Source: Hydrogenophaga sp. (GTDB lineage: Bacteria > Pseudomonadota > Gammaproteobacteria > Burkholderiales > Burkholderiaceae_C). Taken from it: 5,476 bases of DNA. The notes under the pieces were generated by a model. It was not told where the DNA came from. It worked only from the letters and a program-made list of their open reading frames with translations, and made no database searches. The stretch spans positions 1 to 5,476 of the forward strand of contig JALOSN010000095.1 of NCBI GenBank assembly GCA_025458415.1, read 5' to 3'. Below, piece by piece: positions 1 to 5,155 of the stretch. Positions within the stretch are counted from its first letter, which is position 1, and the number at the start of each line of letters is the position of its first letter. The translations under genes and the position numbers were made by a program.

Positions 1-678
1 GCAGGCGCGCATGCTGGTCAGGCCGGCAGAAACCGCATCGACCTGGCGGTCCATGATCATCGGTATGGAGATCACGCTGGTGGTGAAGATCAGGCCGGCG
101 AACACACCGCCGACCGCCGTGTAGGTGATCAGGAAGCCGATGTTCTGCGGGTCCAGCAGCATCGCCAGGATGTTGGCCTTCTCGGGCATGGTGTTGAAAC
201 TCACCGCGAACACCACCAGGGAGGCGCGGCCCCAGAGCATCTCCAGGATCAGCAGCACACCGGCAAAGATGGCCATGGTCCCCTTGGTGGGACGCCAGGC
301 CTGCAAGGAGGCCCGCAGCGATGGGCGGTGCGTGTGGGTCTGCATGGCCTTCGAGGCATCGTACAGACCCAGGCACAGGAACGGCCCCATGAGCAGGAAA
401 CCGGCACTCAGCGCCAGCACGTACTCGGGCGCATTCTGAAACACCATCAGCAAGGCGTGGCCCATCGCAAAAAAGCACAGGCCATAGAACAGGCCGATAC
501 GCGGGCAGCGCTTGAAATCGGCCCAGCCCAGACGCAGCCAATGCAGGGTGTCACCCGGGCGAAGATCGGCCAGCTTCAGGCTGAAGACGGAAGGTCCGGC
601 GTTGGTGGTCCCGGCGGCGGGTTCGGTGTGCGATTCGGCACCCGGTTGAGGATCTTTCGGCGAAACGGCGTCGGCCAT
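1..678 (-). CDS. DUF2189-family integral membrane protein, C-terminus cut by the window edge
   Basis: The frame is open from the ATG at 678 to the left edge, giving 226 residues without a stop. The first ~45 residues are hydrophilic and rich in Ala, Pro, Glu and Thr, so they are probably a disordered cytoplasmic tail. A conserved-looking stretch follows (LHWLRLGWADFKRCPRIGLF, residues 45-64), then hydrophobic segments at about 62-80, 85-106, 134-157 and 181-207, so it is a multi-pass inner-membrane protein. The 'GW.DF...P' stretch before the first membrane segment and the overall topology match what I recall of DUF2189 (predicted integral membrane proteins of proteobacteria, function unknown). 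I estimate that some 30-50 residues are missing. An in-frame ATG at 684 would add two residues, but AGGAG lies 6 nt before the 678 ATG and directly abuts 684, so 678 is preferred. It lies downstream of the hemerythrin gene on the same strand with a 120-bp gap, and a shared role is not implied. Confidence 0.8.
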   Translation of the reverse strand, partial: MADAVSPKDPQPGAESHTEPAAGTTNAGPSVFSLKLADLRPGDTLHWLRLGWADFKRCPRIGLFYGLCFFAMGHALLMVFQNAPEYVLALSAGFLLMGPFLCLGLYDASKAMQTHTHRPSLRASLQAWRPTKGTMAIFAGVLLILEMLWGRASLVVFAVSFNTMPEKANILAMLLDPQNIGFLITYTAVGGVFAGLIFTTSVISIPMIMDRQVDAVSAGLTSMRAC

Positions 679-684
679 GGACAT

Positions 685-703
685 CTCCTGACCGGTGAAT
701 ATA
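685..703 (-). promoter_or_regulatory. Ribosome site and candidate -10 box of the DUF2189 gene
   Basis: Read on the minus strand, AGGAG (689-685) sits 6 nt before the ATG at 678 and decides that start over the ATG at 684. TATATT (703-698) upstream matches the sigma70 -10 consensus at five of six positions and would place transcription start near 691. No good -35 hexamer is visible 16-18 bp further up, so the promoter part is weak; the ribosome site is convincing. Confidence 0.45.
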
Positions 704-798
704 GCCAGCGCCCGTGCACCCCGTACCCATGGTTTTCCCCAGCACCCGTGGGGGTATTCACCCTCCGGCGGCGGCGCGACCACACGCCGGCGGGTCGG

Positions 799-1239
799 TC
801 AAGGCGCAGTGGCGTGGACTGGCGCCCTGGTGCGGTATCGTGTCAGCGCTTCGGCGGGCTGACGCCGCATGTGCAGGGCCAAGGCGGCATCCAGTGACTG
901 GGTGTGCTTGGCAAACCAGCCGGCCAGTTCGCCGGCCATCTCCCGCACCCGTTCCAGCTCGCCCGCGCGCGCCATGCCGATCCCGTCGCGCAGCAGGTTG
1001 AGCACCACCCGGTGCTGCAGGATGTGGTTGTCCGCGGACGAAAAGTGGGTCCGCCGCATCCAGTCGTCTTCCCGTCCGAAGTGGTCTTCCGTGTGCGCCA
1101 CCACCGCCTGCCATGCCGCGGGCAACCGGGTGTCGTCCGCGTTCTGGGCCGCGGCCAGGAGGTCCACAAAATCCCGGTGGACCTGGTCCATCGGTTCGAA
1201 TCCGAGCAGCAGGGCATCCGACCATTGCACCTTGTTCAT
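799..1239 (-). CDS. Bacteriohemerythrin, single-domain O2-binding di-iron protein
   Basis: The product has 146 residues, slightly longer than typical single-domain bacteriohemerythrins (about 130-140). All seven expected di-iron ligands are present at the family spacing: His21, His53 and Glu57 (HFGRE, 53-57), His72 and His76 (HILQH), His112 and Asp117 (HTQSLD). The N-terminal 'W..ALLLGFEPMDQVH' is the usual start of the family. It should fold as a four-helix bundle that reversibly binds O2 at a diferric-peroxo site. There is no signal peptide or membrane segment, so it is cytoplasmic. Roles known for the family are O2 storage or delivery, O2 sensing and NO or iron handling; none can be chosen here. 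The last ~20 residues, after His123, look like a disordered tail. The frame stays open to a GTG at 1260, but AGGAG 6 nt before the ATG at 1239 fixes the start. It is divergent from the dioxygenase gene at 1372. Confidence 0.93.
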   Translation of the reverse strand: MNKVQWSDALLLGFEPMDQVHRDFVDLLAAAQNADDTRLPAAWQAVVAHTEDHFGREDDWMRRTHFSSADNHILQHRVVLNLLRDGIGMARAGELERVREMAGELAGWFAKHTQSLDAALALHMRRQPAEALTRYRTRAPVHATAP

Positions 1240-1245
1240 GATGTT

Positions 1246-1250
1246 CTCCT
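1246..1250 (-). promoter_or_regulatory. Ribosome site that fixes the hemerythrin start
   Basis: The minus strand reads AGGAG at 1250-1246, then 6 nt, then the ATG at 1239. The in-frame GTG seven codons upstream (1260) has no such site, so the shorter protein is preferred. Confidence 0.75.
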
Positions 1251-1270
1251 GGGTAGTCACGGGTGCAAGC

Positions 1271-1300
1271 TTGACAGGCCCCGCGCAGGGCGGTGTTGAT
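1271..1300 (+). promoter_or_regulatory. Candidate promoter for the dioxygenase gene, consensus -35 and weak -10
   Basis: TTGACA (1271-1276) is a perfect sigma70 -35 hexamer. With an 18-bp spacer the -10 position holds GTTGAT (1295-1300), which matches TATAAT at three of six positions. It points towards the plus-strand dioxygenase and would give a leader of about 65 nt. The weak -10 box makes chance likely enough for low confidence. The site lies in the 132-bp region shared with the divergent hemerythrin gene, so an overlapping regulator site is possible, but no clear operator palindrome was seen. Confidence 0.3.
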
Positions 1301-1358
1301 CCAGCGCAGAAAGTGGTCAGGGACCTGCCGACAACCCGTCGATGGCATCACCGCTCGC

Positions 1359-1364
1359 TACACT
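1359..1364 (+). promoter_or_regulatory. Candidate -10 box directly before the dioxygenase ATG (leaderless start)
   Basis: TACACT matches TATAAT at four of six positions and ends 7 nt before the ATG at 1372. Transcription would then begin at or next to the start codon. This would explain why no Shine-Dalgarno sequence is seen before 1372 or before the alternative ATG at 1342. No recognisable -35 hexamer lies 16-18 bp upstream (about 1335-1342), so this is tentative and competes with the upstream TTGACA candidate. Confidence 0.3.
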
Positions 1365-1371
1365 GCAGCGC

Positions 1372-2115
1372 ATGACCCGACCATTTCTCCCTCCGTGTGT
1401 GAACCCTGACCAGATCGAGTCCCGCCTCTGTGCCGAAGGCTTCGCCCTGCTGGCCGGCAGCGATCTTTTTGCCTGGCTGCCTGCCTCTCCTCTTGAACTG
1501 GGCGAGCTGGAGTGCGCCTGGGACGATCTGCCACCGGACGCCTACCTGCGCGACGGCGGCCGTTACCGCCGTCGTCGCCACAGCTGCTTTGTGGTCAGCG
1601 GTGAACAGGTCCGGCAAGTGCCCCATCGGGCCCACTGGCAGCCGCTGGAATACAACGCGCTTCACGGTGGCATGCAGCGCTGGTTCGATCCGGTGTTGCC
1701 CGGGACGGTCTCCCTGCCGGTCTGGAATCGCCTGCTGGCGCGAGTGGGGGGTGCTGCCTCGGCGCTGCGTGGGGCACAGCCTTGGCATGTCGAAGCGCAT
1801 GTGTTCCGCATCGACACCACCGATGGCATTGGCCGGCCCACGCCGGAGGGCGCACACCGTGACGGGGTCGACCTGGTGGCGGTCTTCATGGTGGATCGCC
1901 ATGCCATCAAGGGTGGCGAAAGCCGCGTGTTTGAAGCGGATGGCCCACGTGGCCAGCGCTTCACCCTGACCGAGCCGTGGTCGCTGCTGCTGCTGGACGA
2001 TGAACGCGTGATCCACGAGACCACGCCGATCCAGCCATTGGCACCCGACCAGCTTGGCTGGCGCGATACCCTGGTCCTGACCTACCGACGCGGCGGCTTT
2101 CAGGGAACCCAATAG
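1372..2115 (+). CDS. 2OG-Fe(II) dioxygenase family protein (PF10014-like, isoleucine-hydroxylase type)
   Basis: The product has 247 residues from the ATG at 1372. Iron ligands of the 2OG-dioxygenase facial triad are recognisable: His162-x-Asp164 (in PEGAHRDGVD) and distal His215 (in DDERVIHETTPI). Near the end comes RDTLVLTYRR (231-240), in which Arg231 or Arg239 is the candidate 2-oxoglutarate carboxylate ligand. The combination 'P(E)G.HRDG.D', 'GGES', 'D.R..H.T.P' and 'RDTLV.TYR' is the signature I associate with PF10014, the family of the free L-isoleucine 4-hydroxylase IDO. The expected reaction is hydroxylation of a small substrate, probably a free amino acid, with 2-oxoglutarate and O2; the substrate is unknown. 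No signal peptide or membrane segment is present, so it is cytoplasmic. An in-frame ATG at 1342 would add ten residues (MASPLATLQR); neither start has a clear ribosome site, and 1372 is favoured because the candidate -10 box lies inside the longer version. It converges on the viaA-like gene and is divergent from hemerythrin. Confidence 0.87.
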   Translation: MTRPFLPPCVNPDQIESRLCAEGFALLAGSDLFAWLPASPLELGELECAWDDLPPDAYLRDGGRYRRRRHSCFVVSGEQVRQVPHRAHWQPLEYNALHGGMQRWFDPVLPGTVSLPVWNRLLARVGGAASALRGAQPWHVEAHVFRIDTTDGIGRPTPEGAHRDGVDLVAVFMVDRHAIKGGESRVFEADGPRGQRFTLTEPWSLLLLDDERVIHETTPIQPLAPDQLGWRDTLVLTYRRGGFQGTQ

Positions 2116-2118
2116 GCC

Positions 2119-2136
2119 TGGCCGGAATGCGGGCCA
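2119..2136. terminator. Small hairpin between convergent genes, possible bidirectional terminator
   Basis: TGGCC (2119-2123) and GGCCA (2132-2136) form a 5-bp GC-rich stem with an 8-nt loop. It fills most of the 25-bp gap between the dioxygenase stop (2115) and the viaA-like stop (2141). There is no T-run on either side, so it is not a classical intrinsic terminator. Position is the main argument for a role in ending both transcripts. Confidence 0.3.
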
Positions 2137-2140
2137 ACGG

Positions 2141-3625
2141 CTAGCGGCGAACGGCGTTGGGGAAGTACATCGAGGTCAGGCTGCGGCTGTGTACCGGTGA
2201 AAAACCTTCGGCGGCCGCACCCTTGGTGGCTCCGTAGCGGCGCCAGTCCCGCACCCAGTGCAGGGCGTCGCAGATCTCCACCAGGCCGATGGTCTCGCGG
2301 TCGCCGATCAGGATGCCGTGTACCCGCAACCCCAGTTGCTCCTTGGCTTGCCGCAACTGCGCCAGTGTGGCGGGTGTGAGGCCAAACTCGCCGTCGCTGA
2401 CGATCAGCACGTCGGCATCCTGCCATGCCTGTTGCCGCACCCGCTCGATGGCGCGTTCGATCGGGGTCTGCACATCGGTACCCCCGTCGAAGGCCTGGGC
2501 CATCACGTCGAGCAGGGCGTCCAGCCCTTCGGCGTCGTGGGTCAACGGGCGTTCCAGCACCTCGCCCGGCCCGCCGAAGGCCAGCAGCTGGCAAGGGCGC
2601 TGCCCGCTGTGCGCGCTGCGCAAGGCTTGCAGCACACAGGCCTTGGCCACGTTTTCGGGCGCGCCCTGCATCGATCCGGAGGTGTCCAGGCAGACGATCA
2701 TCGGGCCATGCCCAATGGTGGTGCGTTGCTGGCGAGCTGCGTCCCCTTCGGCGTGCGGGCTGGGTCGGGGGCTGGGTTCGCGGGCCCGGTCGTCGTAGGT
2801 GAACAGCTGCGCTTCGGCAAAGCGGGCGCGCCACAGGCGCCTGAGCACCGGGTGGGTCAGGTGCGCGCTTTCGCCGCCCGTCATGCGCGCAATCGCCCGG
2901 GAGCGGTGAACACCGTCCACGGCGGTGGGCTCCGGGCTGCGCCGGTCGTCGTCGGTCGGGCGCGGCGCGGCACGGTCGTGGGTTGACCGTTGGGGCTGCG
3001 CCGTGCGTGCCGGGGGCTGGTGGGTATCCAGTGTGCGCCGACCCACGCCGTCGATGAAGCGGGACAGCTCAGGCAAACGCTCCAGCAGACTGCCGATGCG
3101 GCGCGCTTCGGCCCATTCCCGCCGGCTGAGCTGTCCCCTGAGTTCGTCCCAGTGCAGGTGCGACAGGTCGCCCAGCGACTTGAGCAGCGACATGGCTTCT
3201 TCCCAGCCCTGGCGCTGCAGTGTCCAGTTGTCGCGAAACTCCACCGTCATGCGGGCGATCGCCTGTGACCGTGTTTCATTGGCAGGACCGTCGATCAGGC
3301 TGTCCAGGTGCCACAGCAGGCTTTGCAGCAGCTGCCGGGTCAGCGGTGACTGGCCGCGGGTGAGGCTCAGCAGGTCCAGCTCGCCGATCAACCCGCGCAA
3401 GGGGGCTGTGGCGTCCGGGTCACCCAGGTCGTGTTCAGCTGCAGGCAAACGGCCCGCGATCAGGGTGTCGTGCCAGCAGGCCAACTGGGCGAGGCGCTGC
3501 GCGGCTGTGCCGGCGCTGCAGACCACCGACCATCGCCAGAGCTCACGGGCGAGGTCGTCCAGGTGGTGGTAGGGCCGGTCGGTCGGGGCTTTGCCGTCCT
3601 CATGGGCCTGGGCGGTCATGGCCAC
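2141..3625 (-). CDS. viaA: VWA-domain protein, ViaA-like partner of the RavA-type ATPase
   Basis: The product has 494 residues; E. coli ViaA has about 483. The C-terminal VWA domain (about 307-462) carries a complete MIDAS: Asp314-x-Ser316-x-Ser318 (DTSGSMQG), Thr383 (GGTD) and Asp411 (SDGE), so it should bind a divalent cation. The N-terminal half is helical. Two stretches match my memory of ViaA: residues 171-197 (WAEARRIGSLLERLPELSRF onward) and 237-277 (VDGVHRS... to AQLFTY), leading into the VWA domain. Residues about 198-235 and 279-303 are low-complexity linkers rich in Pro, Arg and Asp. There is no signal peptide, so it is cytoplasmic or membrane-peripheral. Its gene follows the ATPase gene after 7 bp, so the two are co-transcribed and probably translationally coupled. 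The start is a GTG at 3625; an ATG two codons on (3619) is nearly as plausible and neither has a strong ribosome site. In E. coli ViaA stimulates RavA ATPase activity and contacts respiratory complexes; the same role here is inferred. Confidence 0.85.
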   Translation of the reverse strand: MAMTAQAHEDGKAPTDRPYHHLDDLARELWRWSVVCSAGTAAQRLAQLACWHDTLIAGRLPAAEHDLGDPDATAPLRGLIGELDLLSLTRGQSPLTRQLLQSLLWHLDSLIDGPANETRSQAIARMTVEFRDNWTLQRQGWEEAMSLLKSLGDLSHLHWDELRGQLSRREWAEARRIGSLLERLPELSRFIDGVGRRTLDTHQPPARTAQPQRSTHDRAAPRPTDDDRRSPEPTAVDGVHRSRAIARMTGGESAHLTHPVLRRLWRARFAEAQLFTYDDRAREPSPRPSPHAEGDAARQQRTTIGHGPMIVCLDTSGSMQGAPENVAKACVLQALRSAHSGQRPCQLLAFGGPGEVLERPLTHDAEGLDALLDVMAQAFDGGTDVQTPIERAIERVRQQAWQDADVLIVSDGEFGLTPATLAQLRQAKEQLGLRVHGILIGDRETIGLVEICDALHWVRDWRRYGATKGAAAEGFSPVHSRSLTSMYFPNAVRR

Positions 3626-3632
3626 GGGCTGT

Positions 3633-4991
3633 TCATGCCTGCCAGGTCACCGGCAGGGGAACGGCCTCGGACCGGTCCTCGGCCAGCCGCGGCAGCGATT
3701 CAAACCCTGGCTGCAGCGCATCCAGCCGTGCGGCCAGCTGGTCCACCTGGTCGCAGCGCCGGCGGTGAATGGCCTGGATCTGCAACCGCCATGACGGAGG
3801 CAGCCAGGCGTGACCCTGCGCCTCGGTCATGACAGCGAGGGCGGTGGCGTGCACCTCGGTCTGCAGCGTGTTCACACGCTCTCGCACCTCGGCCACCTGG
3901 GCCACCCGGGCGCGCACGTGCCGCTCGCCGTAGCGGCGATGGGCACGTTCGCTCGTGATGCGCACCAACTCGCTTTCGTTGCTCGGCCCGGCAATGGCCC
4001 GCGCGAGGGCCAGTTTGCCGGCGCTGTCGTCCTGCACGTCGGCCGGAGCCCGCCGCTCGATGTCCAACTGCTGTTCAAAGGCCTGCGCGGCCCGCTCCAG
4101 TCCCTCGATGGCCAGTTCGGTGGCCTGGGCGACAGTCTGCAGGAACCAGTCGGTCCACCCCGGGACCTGCTCCGGGTCGGCTGCCAGTGTCAAGGGCAGC
4201 ACCCAGGCGTCCCAGGGCGACACCTCGGCCGCCCCCCTGCTGGCCGCCTGCACCTGCAGCAGGTGGGCGGTCTGGCGCCAGCGGCGGTCAGAAACGGACT
4301 GTCCGTTCCGGGCGGCGCGGGCGCGGGCGGCCCTCAGCAGGGACAACACGTCAGCCCCCAGGACCACATCGGTGGCCTGCATGCGCAAGGCCTGCAGCGA
4401 AGCGGGTGACACCTGGGCGTCGGGATGGGCGGTACCTTCCGGCAGCGTGGTCTGCAGGAGGGCGGCAAAGTGGGCGTCGTCCACAGGCTGCACCGGCACC
4501 CGCAGCAGAAAGCGATCATAGAAGGCCTGCAGGCTGTCATCCTGGGGGACCTCGTTGCTGGCACCGACCAGGCAGACCAGAGGCACACGAATGCGCTGAT
4601 GGCCGTTGTCGAAACTGCGCTCGTGCAGCAGGCCGAGCAGGGTGTTCAGAATGGCCGAGTTGGCCTTGAAGACCTCGTCCAGGAAAGCGACCTCGGCCGA
4701 CGGCAGGTAGCCTTCGGTCAACCGCTCGTATCGGTCGTTTTCCAGCGCCTTGAGCGAAAGCGGACCGAACAGCTCCTCGGGCACCGAGAAGCGTGTGAGC
4801 AGTCGCTCGAAGTAGTGCGCGCCGGGCAGCAGGCGCTGCAGTCGGCGGGCGAGTTCACTTTTTGCTGTACCCGGTGGACCGAGCAGCAACACGTGTTCAC
4901 CCGCCAGCGCCGCCAGCAACAGCGCCCGGGCAGCCACGTCGCGCTGGAGCAGGCCGCGCTCCAGCTCTTCAATCGCGGCTGTCCATCGCAT
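3633..4991 (-). CDS. ravA: MoxR-family AAA+ ATPase of the RavA type
   Basis: The product has 452 residues; E. coli RavA has about 498. The AAA+ core is complete: Walker A GPPGTAKS (38-45), Walker B VAFLDE (101-106, with Asp105 and Glu106), sensor 1 GASNE (143-147, Asn146), an arginine-finger region YDRFLLR (158-164), and a sensor-2-type Arg in SDRRW (234-238). The stretches TRFSVPEELFGPLS (66-79), RYERLTEGYLPSAEVAFLDE (87-106) and AILNTLLGLLHER (113-125) are the RavA-subfamily version of MoxR as I know it from E. coli. After residue 280 the protein looks mainly alpha-helical, with charged heptad-like segments around 285-312 and 355-390. I see no clear counterpart of the E. coli LARA beta domain. 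The role is an ATP-driven hexameric remodelling machine working with the downstream ViaA-like protein. The frame is open to an ATG at 5030, with another at 5015, but AGGAG 6 nt before 4991 fixes the start. Confidence 0.88.
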   Translation of the reverse strand: MRWTAAIEELERGLLQRDVAARALLLAALAGEHVLLLGPPGTAKSELARRLQRLLPGAHYFERLLTRFSVPEELFGPLSLKALENDRYERLTEGYLPSAEVAFLDEVFKANSAILNTLLGLLHERSFDNGHQRIRVPLVCLVGASNEVPQDDSLQAFYDRFLLRVPVQPVDDAHFAALLQTTLPEGTAHPDAQVSPASLQALRMQATDVVLGADVLSLLRAARARAARNGQSVSDRRWRQTAHLLQVQAASRGAAEVSPWDAWVLPLTLAADPEQVPGWTDWFLQTVAQATELAIEGLERAAQAFEQQLDIERRAPADVQDDSAGKLALARAIAGPSNESELVRITSERAHRRYGERHVRARVAQVAEVRERVNTLQTEVHATALAVMTEAQGHAWLPPSWRLQIQAIHRRRCDQVDQLAARLDALQPGFESLPRLAEDRSEAVPLPVTWQA

Positions 4992-4997
4992 CCGGCA

Positions 4998-5002
4998 CTC
5001 CT
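4998..5002 (-). promoter_or_regulatory. Ribosome site that fixes the ravA start
   Basis: The minus strand reads AGGAG at 5002-4998, then 6 nt, then the ATG at 4991. The upstream in-frame ATGs at 5015 and 5030 have no purine-rich site before them, so the 13-residue extension is unlikely. Confidence 0.75.
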
Positions 5003-5021
5003 GTGGTGTGGTCATGGCGGG

Positions 5022-5027
5022 ATTGTG
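5022..5027 (-). promoter_or_regulatory. Candidate -10 box for the ravA-viaA operon
   Basis: On the minus strand, CACAAT (5027-5022) matches TATAAT at four of six positions. Transcription would start near 5015 and give a leader of about 24 nt that contains the ravA ribosome site. No recognisable -35 hexamer is present 16-18 bp upstream. The arrangement fits an own promoter for the operon in the 164-bp gap after the thiolase gene, but the evidence is weak. Confidence 0.3.
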
Positions 5028-5090
5028 CACCGGAGGCGGCGCAGCCCGCCAGGATGCGGTGGAACCGGCTGTGCCGGGCCCCTTGCATCG

Positions 5091-5122
5091 CGCGCCTTTC
5101 GGGGGCGACGCGAAGCGGCGCG
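5091..5122. repeat. Imperfect GC-rich inverted repeat between the thiolase gene and ravA
   Basis: CGCGCC (5091-5096) pairs with GGCGCG (5117-5122) and, inside this, TTCG (5098-5101) pairs with CGAA (5111-5114). The two stems are separated by a 1-by-2 internal loop and close on a 9-nt loop. This gives ten base pairs, eight of them G:C, and it can form on either strand. It has no T-run. It may be a transcript-ending or 3'-protecting hairpin of the thiolase mRNA, or a copy of a dispersed palindromic element; only one copy was noticed in this window. Confidence 0.4.
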
Positions 5123-5133
5123 GAGGGCGTCAC

Positions 5134-5152
5134 TGGGCCACGTGGGGGCCCA
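5134..5152 (-). terminator. Hairpin just after the thiolase stop, possible terminator
   Basis: TGGGCC (5134-5139) and GGCCCA (5147-5152) form a perfect 6-bp stem with a 7-nt loop, starting 3 nt after the thiolase stop codon in the direction of transcription. No T-run follows, so termination here would be inefficient or Rho-assisted. With the second hairpin at 5091-5122 it forms a tandem structured 3' region. Confidence 0.35.
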
Positions 5153-5155
5153 GGT

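Noticed and set aside
737..753. Inverted repeat CCCCA...TGGGG between the hemerythrin and DUF2189 genes
   Set aside because: The stem is only 5 bp and no convincing T-run follows; such short GC repeats are frequent in this composition. A CCGGCG/CGCCGG pair nearby (about 768-793) was discounted for the same reason.
328..897. Open frame on the plus strand, about 190 codons, over the DUF2189 gene and the gap beside it
   Set aside because: It runs opposite a clear membrane-protein gene, has no recognisable domain or ribosome site, and its composition is typical of an antisense shadow in GC-rich DNA.
1348..2112. 254-codon open frame antisense to the dioxygenase
   Set aside because: The plus-strand frame carries the complete HxD...H motif set; the antisense product has no recognisable motif and is explained by GC-rich codon bias.
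2887..3269. Near-repeat in the ViaA-like protein: RSQAIARMT (residues 119-127) and RSRAIARMT (241-249)
   Set aside because: The second copy sits in a stretch that aligns with ordinary ViaA sequence, similarity does not extend beyond about nine residues, and the DNA matches only patchily, so chance is more likely than duplication.
4992..5030. Upstream ravA starts at 5030 and 5015
   Set aside because: The AGGAG site lies downstream of both and is correctly spaced only for 4991; the candidate -10 box also falls within the 5030 version.
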